DNA of 64,000 bases from Pyxidicoccus xibeiensis (GTDB taxonomy: Bacteria; Myxococcota; Myxococcia; Myxococcales; Myxococcaceae): contig NZ_JAJVKV010000001.1 in assembly GCF_024198175.1 (NCBI RefSeq), forward strand, positions 124,001 through 188,000, written 5' to 3'. The notes beneath the pieces were generated by a model, which had not been told where the DNA came from, did not search any database, and was given only the letters and a program-made list of their open reading frames with translations. Positions 54,729 through 63,652 of the stretch are shown here, in pieces. Position 1 is the stretch's first letter; every line of letters starts with the position of its first letter. The position numbers were made by a program, and so were the translations under genes.

Positions 54729-55541
54729 TCAGCCTCCGAGGAGCGAGCGCACCGCCTCCACCACCTGGGGCCACTCGCGCGAGCGCGGGTCGATGACCTC
54801 GAAGTGGCCGGCGCCCGGAAGCGTGAGGCAGCGAACGGAGTCTCCCAGCTCCCGTCCCCGGGCGCAGAAGGCCTCGCTCAGGGACACGGGCACGGTGTCG
54901 TCCTCGGTGCCGTGGATGAGGAGCTGGGGCAGCCAGAGCGGCTGGAGCGCCGCGGGGGAGGCCGTGCGGTAGCGCTCCGGGACTTCCGAGGGCGCGCCTC
55001 CCACGAAGGACTCCACGACGCCGTCGCCCAGCCGCAGGTGGAACGCGCGCTCCAGGTCCACCACGCCCGCCAGGGCCACGACGCCGCGCAGGCGCAGCGG
55101 GTCCTCCGCATGGAGCGGCCCGCCCGCGGGCACCCGGTGCCGCGCACCGAGCCACAGGGCCAGGTGCCCTCCCGCCGAGTGTCCCATCACCACCACGCGC
55201 GACAGGTCCACCGGGTGCTCCTTCGCCAGCGCGCGCAGGAAGTCCGTCCCCTGCCCCACGTCCTCGAGCGTCCCGGGCCAGCCGCCGCCCTCATGGCCCA
55301 CGCGCCGGTACTCCAGGCTCCAGGTGGCGAAGCCCCGCCGCGTCAGGTCCGCGCACAGATGACCGGCGTGCTCCAGGTCGTACTTCGCGCGCCAGAAGCC
55401 TCCGTGCACGAAGACCACCACCGGATGCGGCCCCGGCCCCGCGGGCAGCCGCAGGTCTCCGAACTGGTGCTGCAACGCGCCATAGGAGATGCGCACATCC
55501 GCGGGAGGAGGAGGCGTCTCGAGGACCCACATCGAACTCAT
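54729..55541 (-). CDS. Alpha/beta hydrolase with HGGFW motif, possible kynurenine formamidase
   Basis: 270 aa. Oxyanion motif H46-G-G-F-W50, nucleophile S122 in MGHSAGGHLAL, Asp in HGTEDDTVP and His in LPGAGHFEV complete an esterase/lipase triad. HGGxW is the hallmark of the animal/yeast-type arylformamidase, and the kynurenine operon lies 4 kb upstream without a formamidase of its own. That role is inference: the motif also occurs in other esterases. No TDO gene is in the window. Confidence 0.75.
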   Translation of the reverse strand: MSSMWVLETPPPPADVRISYGALQHQFGDLRLPAGPGPHPVVVFVHGGFWRAKYDLEHAGHLCADLTRRGFATWSLEYRRVGHEGGGWPGTLEDVGQGTDFLRALAKEHPVDLSRVVVMGHSAGGHLALWLGARHRVPAGGPLHAEDPLRLRGVVALAGVVDLERAFHLRLGDGVVESFVGGAPSEVPERYRTASPAALQPLWLPQLLIHGTEDDTVPVSLSEAFCARGRELGDSVRCLTLPGAGHFEVIDPRSREWPQVVEAVRSLLGG

Positions 55542-55604
55542 GGCGGCATCTTTAGAGGTGACTGCCGCACCGCTGCAAGCTCGGGCAGCCCCCGGATTCG
55601 AGCC

Positions 55605-56741
55605 TCACGAGGCCGTCGTTGGAGGACCGCCGACGAGCTCGAAGCCCGAGGACTGTTCGACCCAGTGCACACGCGGCCCTCGCCGCAGGATGCCCCGGAC
55701 CGTCACGTAGCGTTGCTCGAGGTGGGCCCTGGCGGCCTTTCGATAGTCGACGGCACCCAGCGTCACTCGCGCCTTCAGCAGCTCGTCATCGACCTGGACC
55801 TGGAGGACGACAGTCCCCTCGACCTCGCCGCGGTCTCCAGGCCCTCCCATCAGCTCGACCACCGTTCCCACGAACTGGTCGGGCTGGGACTCGTGCAGGG
55901 GGCGAAGCTGGTGCGCCACCCGCTCGATGCTCTCGTACATCTTCCGGTCGACGTGCACCTCGGAGACGACGCCGGGCCTGAGGGGCAACAACGGCGACCA
56001 GGAGCCCCGCAGGCGCAGGTCCGCGGACTCATCCGAGGGCATCATCTCGACGAGGGCCTCGCACAGGTTGGCGCTCAGCACGGGTGCCCCCTTCGCCGGC
56101 TCGAGGACACGCTGAGGCTCACCCGCGCGAACCGATCCCGCGAGGTAGGCCACGGACTGGAGCAGCAACGCGGCCGTCTGCCGCCCGAACGGCTCTCCGC
56201 CCAATGTCGGCTGCAACCCGATGTCGAGCGGCGTCTCGACGGTGAGCACGAAGCTGCCCACTTCCGTCTGCCCCAGCCGGCACTGGCGCACGAAGGCATC
56301 TGCCTCCGCCAGTCCCATCCTTGGATGAAAGGCCCGGGGCTTTCGCACACTGCATGCGCTCGCCAGCAACGCCTTGCGTACGCCATTCACGAGGTCCAGC
56401 CCATCCGCGAGGCTGACCCCGCCATCGCGGGTGGTATCCCCTTCGAGTCCGAAGCGAAGCAGGTCCCTGTGGGGCTGCAGCAGGTCGTGCAGGACGGACT
56501 CCGCCGACCGGCCTTCGTGCTCGGCAACCCGCCGGGCAATCACCACCATGGCCTCGGCGTAGTCCGCAAGGTCCCGGTCCAGGGGAACCTGGACCTCCAT
56601 CGGGGGCGCCTGGATGCTGCGGTAGATGGCCGCATAGGAGCGGCTCGAGGGGACACGGCGCCACCCGCGTGCTTCCAGGTAGGCCCGCACGTCCAGGAAG
56701 CCGACACGACTGCCCAGCGTGAAGAGTGGGTCGCCGTTCAT
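55605..56741 (-). CDS. Hypothetical partner protein of DUF4365 gene
   Basis: 378 aa, soluble. An N-terminal segment DPLFTLGSRVGFLDVRAYLE and later SYAAIYRSIQAP resemble a helical start. Residues about 80-230 are helical with one conserved-looking stretch (RQTAALLLQSVAYLAGSVRAG). The C-terminus is a beta domain (FVGTVVELMGGP, VEGTVVLQVQVDDELLKARV, YVTVRGILRRG) like an OB or SH3 fold. No known family. ATG overlaps the upstream DUF4365 stop by 4 bp. Confidence 0.75.
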   Translation of the reverse strand: MNGDPLFTLGSRVGFLDVRAYLEARGWRRVPSSRSYAAIYRSIQAPPMEVQVPLDRDLADYAEAMVVIARRVAEHEGRSAESVLHDLLQPHRDLLRFGLEGDTTRDGGVSLADGLDLVNGVRKALLASACSVRKPRAFHPRMGLAEADAFVRQCRLGQTEVGSFVLTVETPLDIGLQPTLGGEPFGRQTAALLLQSVAYLAGSVRAGEPQRVLEPAKGAPVLSANLCEALVEMMPSDESADLRLRGSWSPLLPLRPGVVSEVHVDRKMYESIERVAHQLRPLHESQPDQFVGTVVELMGGPGDRGEVEGTVVLQVQVDDELLKARVTLGAVDYRKAARAHLEQRYVTVRGILRRGPRVHWVEQSSGFELVGGPPTTAS

Positions 56742-57250
56742 GACTCGAGTGCTTCCTCGCGAGCCACCTTCATCAAGAGCTCACGCAACGTGTCGTGGGT
56801 GAAGAGCCGCTGGCGGGACAGGTGGACCGTCTGCGCCGTCCCATTGGCCGTGCGGGGCTCGCCCCGAAGCGAGTGCCAGTACGCGCATCGCCTCAGGATG
56901 AGCGACTCCGGCGTCAAGGTGAACCACTGCGCCTCGTCCTCCGGCATCACGAACACCACCAGGATGCGGGGAACGAGCGAGTGGGCAACGAGGTCGTCGT
57001 AGTTCTTCTTCGAGAGGACGAACGAGAGCGTGTCCTCGGTGAGGGACGCGCGCGCCGTGGCCTTGAGCTGCACCGCCAGCTCCGGAGACGTGAGCGCCGC
57101 ATCGTCCACGAACTGTCCTCGCGCACAGAGCTTCAGGTCGATGCTGTCCCGGTCCACGCCTACCTTCTCGACGGAGCACCCGGCCCGCGAGGCGACGGCG
57201 TGGATGTACGCAAGGCTCAGCTGCTCCTTGATGTCGTTCGGACCCAGCAT
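56738..57250 (-). CDS. DUF4365 family protein, PD-(D/E)xK-like
   Basis: 170 aa from ATG 57250 (GGAGG 4 nt upstream); a GTG at 57271 is also open. N-terminal IKEQLSLAYIHAVASRAGC, then D33/D35/D38 in VDRDSIDLKL and Q61-L-K63 in LAVQLKAT. The spacing of D...(Q/E)xK fits the restriction-endonuclease-like fold seen in Mrr-type nucleases. DUF4365 has no established function. It is followed by a coupled 378-aa partner, the arrangement of many two-gene defence or DNA-processing modules. That is inference. Confidence 0.8.
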   Translation of the reverse strand: MLGPNDIKEQLSLAYIHAVASRAGCSVEKVGVDRDSIDLKLCARGQFVDDAALTSPELAVQLKATARASLTEDTLSFVLSKKNYDDLVAHSLVPRILVVFVMPEDEAQWFTLTPESLILRRCAYWHSLRGEPRTANGTAQTVHLSRQRLFTHDTLRELLMKVAREEALES

Positions 57251-57600
57251 GCCGCCTCCCAGCTCCTCCACCCAGACGTCACGTGCAGCAAGGGCCGGAG
57301 ACTGTAGCCCGCTCGCCGGCAGGGGTCCCCAGAAAGCCAGGTGCCCCCTGCTCCCTCGTCCCCTGCCCGGCCAGCCGGACAGGCCCGAATCGCCTCCATC
57401 TGTCCACCCGCCGTCAGTGCGGGGGCCCCGCGGGAGTGTCGGACTGTCCTCAACCGGGCTCTAAGCTTTGTGGACCCACGTTTTTAGGCTTCGTACATTG
57501 AAAATTAGGCTTGATTTCTGGAGACCAAATGTAAATACCTGCGCCCACGGATTTAGCCCGCCGCATCACCGGCGTGGAACCGGCCTTGGGAGGCACGGAC
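57251..57600. other. 350-bp divergent region, DUF4365 module / glutamine synthetase
   Basis: No gene is supported. The first 220 bp are ordinary GC-rich sequence. The last 120 bp are A/T-rich and hold two direct TTAGGCTT repeats 21 bp apart (57484-57491 and 57505-57512) and loosely placed TTGATT and TAAATA hexamers (57511 and 57532, 15-bp spacer). Confidence 0.45.
57484..57512 (+). promoter_or_regulatory. Phased direct repeats upstream of glutamine synthetase
   Basis: TTAGGCTT occurs twice with a 21-bp period, i.e. on the same DNA face two turns apart, in the only A/T-rich part of this intergenic region and about 100 bp upstream of ATG 57601. They could be activator or repressor half-sites for the glutamine synthetase promoter. 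No regulator is identified. Confidence 0.4.
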
Positions 57601-59040
57601 ATGGAGACGAAGGGCCTGCGGACGTTCCTGGAGATTCCCTACGACGAGCTCGAAGAGCGCAACCTCCGGGTGAAGGAGCAGCGCGTCAAGCACGAGTCGG
57701 CCGACAAGGTGCGCGAGGAGCGCATCAAGTACCTCACCGACGAGCGCAACCTGAAGGCGGTCACCGTGTGCTTCACCGACCTCGAGGGTCGGATGCACAT
57801 GCTGGACTACGACAAGAAGTTCCTGCTCAAGAGCGCCGACAACCTCACCTTCGACGGCTCCTCCATCCGCGGCTTCTCCCAGCAGGCGGAGAGCGACCTG
57901 CGCCTGAACATCGACTGGGGCTCCTTCTACTGGCTGCCCTCGGACATCTTCGGGCCCGGCAAGGTGCTGGTGTTCAGCGAGGTGCTGGAGCGCGACGGCA
58001 CCCCGTACCACGCCGACATGCGCGGCCAGCTCAAGCGCGTCACCGAGGCCATGTACCAGAAGGACGGCACGGTGTTCCACGCGGCGCCCGAAATCGAGGG
58101 CTTCCTCTTCAAGGGCCGTGACGCCGAGCGCCACTACCACGAGACGAACAAGTTCGAGTTCATCTCCACCGGCGGCTACTACCACTCGCTGCCCGGCGAC
58201 CCGCTGCGCGCCTTCATCGACAAGGCGGCCGAGGCGCAGCGCGCCATGGGCTTCCAGAACGAGAAGGACCACCCCGAGGTGGCCCCCAGCCAGTTCGAGA
58301 TGAACTTCTCGTACAGCGAGGCGCTCATCTCCGCCGACCAGATCCAGCTCTACAAGCTGCTGTGCCGCCAGGTGGCCGCGCAGATGGACACCACCGCCAG
58401 CTTCCTCCCGAAGCCGGTGACGGGCGTCAACGGCAACGGCATGCACATGAACATGTCGCTGTCGAAGGGGAACAAGAACCTCTTCTACGACAAGGGCGGC
58501 CAGGACGGCCTGAGCGCCATGGGCTGGGAGTTCATCGACCGGCTGCTCACCAACGCCAACGACATCTGCCTCGTCCTCAACTCCAGCGTGAATGCGTACC
58601 GCCGGTTGGATCCGCACTACGAGGCGCCCAACCAGATCAAGGCCAGCGCCAACAACCGCGGCGCCATGGTGCGCATCCCCTACGGCAACGAGCGCAGCGC
58701 GCGCGTCGAGTGCCGCTCGGTGGCCCCGGACGCCAACCCATACCTGGTGCTCTACACCCTGCTGCGCACCGGCCTGGAGGGCCCCGCGCCCCAGGAGGAC
58801 GCGGAGACCAAGCGCAGCCGCACGCGCTTCCTGCCGGACAACATCTTCGACGCCGTCCGCCTCTTCAAGGGCAGCCAGTTCGTCACGTCCATCCTCGGTG
58901 AGAACGTGCAGAGCAAGTTCGCCGAGCTGAAGACGGCGTCCGCCGAGCGCTGCCCGAAGCAGCTGGGCACGCGGGTGAAGACCTCGGAAATCCAGTTCCA
59001 CCACGAGGTCACCAACCAGTACCTCTGGAGCCAGTTCTAG
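57601..59040 (+). CDS. glnA: Glutamine synthetase, type I-like
   Basis: 479 aa from ATG 57601 (GGGAGG upstream). Latch FDGSSIRGF (Asp), Glu ligands in AAPEIEGFLF, NGNGMHMNMSLSKG, RIPYGNERSARVECR and ANPYLVLYTLLRTGLEG are conserved. It condenses glutamate and ammonia with ATP. No NLYDLP-type adenylylation site is seen; NIFDAVRLF lies there, so control by GlnE is unlikely. A regulator in the upstream A/T-rich region probably controls it. The stop overlaps the convergent permease stop (CTAG). Confidence 0.9.
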   Translation: METKGLRTFLEIPYDELEERNLRVKEQRVKHESADKVREERIKYLTDERNLKAVTVCFTDLEGRMHMLDYDKKFLLKSADNLTFDGSSIRGFSQQAESDLRLNIDWGSFYWLPSDIFGPGKVLVFSEVLERDGTPYHADMRGQLKRVTEAMYQKDGTVFHAAPEIEGFLFKGRDAERHYHETNKFEFISTGGYYHSLPGDPLRAFIDKAAEAQRAMGFQNEKDHPEVAPSQFEMNFSYSEALISADQIQLYKLLCRQVAAQMDTTASFLPKPVTGVNGNGMHMNMSLSKGNKNLFYDKGGQDGLSAMGWEFIDRLLTNANDICLVLNSSVNAYRRLDPHYEAPNQIKASANNRGAMVRIPYGNERSARVECRSVAPDANPYLVLYTLLRTGLEGPAPQEDAETKRSRTRFLPDNIFDAVRLFKGSQFVTSILGENVQSKFAELKTASAERCPKQLGTRVKTSEIQFHHEVTNQYLWSQF

Positions 59041-60344
59041 GCTCCCGGGCTCGCGGCCCCGACGGCGCGCGTCCGGGGCCTCGCGAGCCGCAGCAGCACC
59101 AGGCCCGCCACCACCGTGAGCGCGGTGGTGGCGGCCTCGCGCACGGTGGCCCCGAAGGCCACCAGCGTCAGCCCCAGCACCAGCGTGGGCACGGCCAGCA
59201 CGGCGTGCCGGGGCGAGAGCTGCCGCTCGCGCCGGAAGGCCAGCGTGGCCAGCGCGGCGGCGGTGACGCCGTACTGCATCAGCACGGCGATGCTGGAGAG
59301 CGCGAAGAGCTCGGACAGGTCGCCCAGGTTGACGAACAGCAGCACCAGTCCCCAGGTGACGGCCAGCGCCCGCACGGGCACGCCCGCCGGGGACATCCCG
59401 TCCAGCCCCAGCAGCGTCCGCTCGCCCGAGGCCAGCGCGGAGAGGTAGCGCGGCGTCGTCACCATCATCCCCAGGCAGATGCCCAGGGCGGAGACGCTGG
59501 TGCCCGCGGACACCCACCGCTCCAGCCCGGCTCCGCCCCAGACGCCCGCGGCCGCGGCCAGCGGCGCCGGGGACGTGGCCAGCTGGGGCAGCGCCGCCAC
59601 GCAGGCCCACACCAGCCCCACGTACAGCAGCACCGCCACCCCCAGCGAGCCCACCGTGGCCATGGGCACGCTGCGCGCGGACGAGCGCACCTGCCCGGCA
59701 ATCACCGGGACGATTTCGAAGCCCTGGTACGCGAACATCACCGTCAGCCCCGCGCGCAGCCACGCGGTGTCCGTGGCGTGGGAGGCGATGGCAACGGTGG
59801 GCTGGGGCCCCGACAGCGCGAGGAAGACGACGAGCAGCGCGGCCAAGGGCAGGAGCTTCAGCACGGTGAGCGCCGTCCACGCCCGCGCGGAGACGCGGAT
59901 GCCCGAGGCCACCACCGCCGCGAGCAGCGTGACGAGGGCGGACGCCAGCACCCGCTCGCCAAAGGGCCCCGCCAGCCCCAGGGAGGGCGCGAGCGCGCGT
60001 GACAGCCCCGCCACCACGGCGGAGGTGCTCAGGAAGGCGCTGACATAGGCCACCCAGCCCACCAGGAAGGAGGCCCGCTCGCCGAAGGCCGCCCGCGCGA
60101 AGACGATGGGGCCGCCGTCCGCGTCGAAGCGGCGGCCGAGCACCGCGAAGGCGAAGGCCACCGGCACCAGCGCCAGCCCCGTGAGGGCGAAGGCGAGGAT
60201 GGCGCCGGAGCCGGGCGCCCGCGCGGCCACCTCCGCCGGGGCGAAGAAGATGCCCACGCCGACGATGCCGTTGACGCCCAGCGCCAGGAGCTGGAGCGGA
60301 CCGACGGGACGGGCCTGGGACGCGGCGAGGGCGGGAGGAGGCAC
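59037..60344 (-). CDS. APC family amino acid permease
   Basis: 435 aa from GTG 60344. About 12 membrane helices; GVNGIVGVGIFFAPAEVAA near the N-terminus and FAYQGFEIVPVIAGQVR in helix 6 are APC hallmarks. Likely an amino acid importer; substrate unknown. Converges on glutamine synthetase with a 4-bp stop overlap. A longer frame upstream encodes unsupported sequence, so the GTG just before the first helix is preferred. Confidence 0.85.
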   Translation of the reverse strand: MPPPALAASQARPVGPLQLLALGVNGIVGVGIFFAPAEVAARAPGSGAILAFALTGLALVPVAFAFAVLGRRFDADGGPIVFARAAFGERASFLVGWVAYVSAFLSTSAVVAGLSRALAPSLGLAGPFGERVLASALVTLLAAVVASGIRVSARAWTALTVLKLLPLAALLVVFLALSGPQPTVAIASHATDTAWLRAGLTVMFAYQGFEIVPVIAGQVRSSARSVPMATVGSLGVAVLLYVGLVWACVAALPQLATSPAPLAAAAGVWGGAGLERWVSAGTSVSALGICLGMMVTTPRYLSALASGERTLLGLDGMSPAGVPVRALAVTWGLVLLFVNLGDLSELFALSSIAVLMQYGVTAAALATLAFRRERQLSPRHAVLAVPTLVLGLTLVAFGATVREAATTALTVVAGLVLLRLARPRTRAVGAASPGA

Positions 60345-60480
60345 GGGTGGGACTTCACTACAGACAGGGCCCGGGCTCCAACCCACCCGGGCGGCGGTGG
60401 CGATATGCCGGCAGAGCCGGAGCGTTGCGGATGTGACGGGCCCGCGGCGGCCGCCTGCCCGGTCCCCCAGGGAGAATGCG

Positions 60481-62010
60481 ATGCGCCGGTACGCGATGGT
60501 GATGGGCCTGCTGTGCACGACGGGCTGCGCGACGCTGACCCGGCCCCTCGGAGCCGCCCCTGACGCGGAGAGCGGCGAGTACGAGACGCCGAAGCAGGAG
60601 ACGGTGTACCTGGTGCCCGCCGAGGACGCGATGATGATGGCCCGCCGCATCCTCGAGGAGCAGCGCTACGACGTGATGGAGAAGGATGGCGGGCTGGAGA
60701 TGTTCACCTCCGCCCACGAGCCCGGCAACAACGAGACCGGCCTGCGCATCCTGGAGCGCTACTACATCAAGGGTGTGCGGGTGGGCCCCCGGCAAACCAT
60801 CGTCCGCGTCTTCCGCCTCAGCTACAACGAGATGGAACAGCAGGTGGAGACCGGCACGGCCGGGATGGCCGAGATGTTCAGGGACCGCATGCTCGGCGAG
60901 CAGACGCACCCCTTCGACGCCAACAAGACCTACAAGACCGCGCCCGACATGCAGGGCAACCGGCTGATGGGCATGGATGACCCGTTCAAGGACGCCCCGG
61001 AGCTGGAGCGCTTCCAGCTGGTGCGCGGCAACCGGGACCTGGGCATCGAGCGCACCCTGCTGGAGCGGCTGGAGATGGTGCCCTCGCTGGAGCTGGTGGG
61101 CGGCAACACCTCCGTCCCGGCCCGCTCCGTGGTGCTGGAGGGGTGGGCGGAGTCGGGCGAGGCAGCGCAGTCCTCCGTGCCCGCCGAGTGCGGCACGCCG
61201 GTGGACGGCGCGGCGCCGCTGATGGCCCGGGGCCACACCCTGCTGCTGGCCGACCCGCTGGGCACGCGCGAGCTGCCCGCCACCGCGCTGCGGATGCTCT
61301 GCGAGGCCACGTCGAAGGGCCTGCCCGTGACGCTGGCGCTGTCGCTGCCCACCACCGAGCAGCCCCTGCTGGACACGTACCTGGCCAGCGCGGGCGCCTC
61401 GCAGGACGCGCAGGAGCTCTTGTCGGGCAGCTCCTTCTGGCGCCGCGTGCACCAGGACGGGCGCAGCAGCGGCGCCATGCTCTGGCTCGTCGAGCAGACC
61501 CGCCGGCTGCGTGCCGCGGGCCATGCCGTGTCACTGGTGGCGTTCGACGCGGACCAGGGCAAGGGCAACGAGCGCGAGGCGCAGATGGCGAAGCACCTGC
61601 TGGAGCACCGCGCGAAGCACCCTGACGCGTGGATGGTGGTGCTGGCCGGCGGCACCCACGTGCGCACCGCGAGCGTGGACTGGGACTCCGGCTTCGAGCC
61701 GCTCGGGGTGAGGCTGTCCAGGGCGCTGCCGTCCGTGCGCGCGCTGGACGTGGGCTTCACGCGCGGCACGCAGTTCTCCTGCCGCTACAACGTCTGGGAG
61801 GACGTGGAGTGCAACGTCTTCGCCATCAGCCCCACGAAGCAGGCGCGCCAGGCGTCGGACGTGAGCCCGGGCGTGAAGCTGTTCCCCCAGCCCCTCGCGG
61901 AGGGCTTCCATGGGCGGCTGTACGTGGGCGCGCTGAACGCGTCGCCTCCGGCGCTGCGGGCGGGCACCCAGGAGGCCGTGAGCCGCGCGGCCGTCCCCGC
62001 CGCGAAGTAG
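60481..62010 (+). CDS. Paralogous lipoprotein with Tiki/ChaN-like C-terminus, copy 1
   Basis: 509 aa from ATG 60481 (GGGAG site). Lipobox LCTTGC near residue 16. The N-terminal domain (about 35-190) is alpha/beta with VYLVPAEDAMMMARRILEEQ and HPFDANKTYKTAPDMQGNRL. The C-terminal domain (about 235-470) has LLLADPLGTRELP, WRRVHQDGRSSGAMLWLVEQ, VAFDADQGKGNEREAQMAKH and VVLAGGTHVRTA, resembling the TraB/Tiki/ChaN superfamily in layout (acidic start, paired Asp/Glu, final GxxH). Surface or periplasmic role unknown. Confidence 0.75.
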   Translation: MRRYAMVMGLLCTTGCATLTRPLGAAPDAESGEYETPKQETVYLVPAEDAMMMARRILEEQRYDVMEKDGGLEMFTSAHEPGNNETGLRILERYYIKGVRVGPRQTIVRVFRLSYNEMEQQVETGTAGMAEMFRDRMLGEQTHPFDANKTYKTAPDMQGNRLMGMDDPFKDAPELERFQLVRGNRDLGIERTLLERLEMVPSLELVGGNTSVPARSVVLEGWAESGEAAQSSVPAECGTPVDGAAPLMARGHTLLLADPLGTRELPATALRMLCEATSKGLPVTLALSLPTTEQPLLDTYLASAGASQDAQELLSGSSFWRRVHQDGRSSGAMLWLVEQTRRLRAAGHAVSLVAFDADQGKGNEREAQMAKHLLEHRAKHPDAWMVVLAGGTHVRTASVDWDSGFEPLGVRLSRALPSVRALDVGFTRGTQFSCRYNVWEDVECNVFAISPTKQARQASDVSPGVKLFPQPLAEGFHGRLYVGALNASPPALRAGTQEAVSRAAVPAAK

Positions 62011-62135
62011 GACCGTCCGGAACCGGCGGATGGCACGGGCGATGTGTCGGGAACCTCCCGAGCAGGCGGGCCCGGCGGAAGCCGCGTGAGGGCCAGGTGT
62101 GGCACGCTGTGCCCCTGGGCCTCACGGAGGACGCG

Positions 62136-63644
62136 ATGCGCTGGTACGGATGGATGGTGGGACTGCTGTGCGTGGCCTGCGCGACGTCCGGGCGTGGGCC
62201 GGGGACCACCGTCGACGATGACGAGGGCGTGGGCCCCGCGCCGAAGGAAGAGACGGTGTACCGGGTCCCCGCGGCGGACGCGATGATGGTCGTCCGGCAG
62301 CTCCTCGAGGAGCAGCGCTACGACGTGCTGGAGCGGGAGGACGGGCTGGAGATGTTCTCCTCCGCCCACGAGCCCGGCTTCAACCACCCGGGCTCGCGCT
62401 CCTTCGAGCGCTACTACGTGAAGGCGGTACCCGTGGCGCCCCGGCAGACGGTGGTGCGCGTGTTCCGGCTCGTCTACAACGAGCAGAGCGACCTGGTGGA
62501 GACCTCCATGCGCGGCATGGGCTCGCGCGCCAGGGAGCTGCTCCTGGCGGAGGAGTCCCACCCCTTCGACGCCAACAAGACCTACAAGACCGCCCCCAAC
62601 ATGCAGGGCAACCGGCTGATGGAGCTGGACGACCCCTTCAAGGACGCGCCGGGCATGGAGCGCTTCCGGATGGTGCGCGGCGGCAGAGATTTGGAGATAG
62701 AGCGCAAGCTGCTCCAGCGCCTGGAGATGGTGCCCTCGCTGGAGATGGTGGGCGGCAATGCCTCCGTGCCGGCGCGCTCCCTGGTGCTGAAGGGGTGGGC
62801 GGAGGCCGGCGAGGAGGCTCCGGCGTCCCAGGCAGAGTGCGGCGCGCCACTGGCCGGCGTGGAGCCGCTGCTCGCGAAGGGGGGCACCGTGCTGCTCGCG
62901 GACCCGCTGGGCACGCGCGAGCTGCCCGCCGCGGCCCTGCGGATGATGTGTGACGCGGCGGCGAAGGGCCTGGCGGTGACGCTGGCCGTGTCGCAGCCCG
63001 CCGCCGAGCAGCGGCTGCTGGACGCGTACCTCGCCAGCGCGGGGACGTCCCAGGACGCGCAGGAGCTGCTTGGCGGCAGCTCCTTCTGGCGCCGCGTGCA
63101 CCAGGACGGGCGCAGCAGCGGCGCCATGCTGTGGCTCGTCGAGCAGGCCCGCCGGCTGCGCGCCGCCGGCCATGCCGTGTCGGTGGTGGCGTTCGACGCG
63201 GACCAGGGCAAGGGCAACGAGCGCGAGGCGCAGATGGCGAAGCACCTGCTGGAGCACCGCGCGAAGCACCCCGACGCGTGGATGGTGGTGCTGGCCGGTG
63301 GCACCCACGTGCGCACCGCGAGCGTGGACTGGGACTCCGGCTTCGAGCCGATGGGCGCGCGGCTCGCCAAGGCTCGTCCTTCCGTGCGCGCGCTGGACGT
63401 GGGCTTCACGCGCGGCACCCAGTACTCCTGCCGCTACACCGTCTGGGAGGACGTGGAGTGCGAGGTGTTCGCCATCAGCCCCACGAAGCAGGCGCGGCAC
63501 ATGACGGACATCCCCGCTGGCGTGAAGCTCTACCCCGAGGCCCATGAAGAGGGCTTCCACGGGCGGCTCTACGTGGGCGCGCTGAATGCCTCACCGCCGG
63601 CACTGCAGGGAAGCTCCAGCACCGCCTCGGAGGGTGGGCAGTAG
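62136..63644 (+). CDS. Paralogous lipoprotein with Tiki/ChaN-like C-terminus, copy 2
   Basis: 502 aa from ATG 62136 (GGAGG 7 nt upstream). Same domain order as the preceding gene, lipobox LCVAC. The N-terminal halves differ markedly, whereas codons for about residues 315-400 are almost identical between copies (bases 61431-61700 versus 63077-63346). The two genes are separated by 125 bp with no visible terminator and probably arose by tandem duplication. Confidence 0.75.
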   Translation: MRWYGWMVGLLCVACATSGRGPGTTVDDDEGVGPAPKEETVYRVPAADAMMVVRQLLEEQRYDVLEREDGLEMFSSAHEPGFNHPGSRSFERYYVKAVPVAPRQTVVRVFRLVYNEQSDLVETSMRGMGSRARELLLAEESHPFDANKTYKTAPNMQGNRLMELDDPFKDAPGMERFRMVRGGRDLEIERKLLQRLEMVPSLEMVGGNASVPARSLVLKGWAEAGEEAPASQAECGAPLAGVEPLLAKGGTVLLADPLGTRELPAAALRMMCDAAAKGLAVTLAVSQPAAEQRLLDAYLASAGTSQDAQELLGGSSFWRRVHQDGRSSGAMLWLVEQARRLRAAGHAVSVVAFDADQGKGNEREAQMAKHLLEHRAKHPDAWMVVLAGGTHVRTASVDWDSGFEPMGARLAKARPSVRALDVGFTRGTQYSCRYTVWEDVECEVFAISPTKQARHMTDIPAGVKLYPEAHEEGFHGRLYVGALNASPPALQGSSSTASEGGQ

Positions 63645-63652
63645 CCCCGGCG

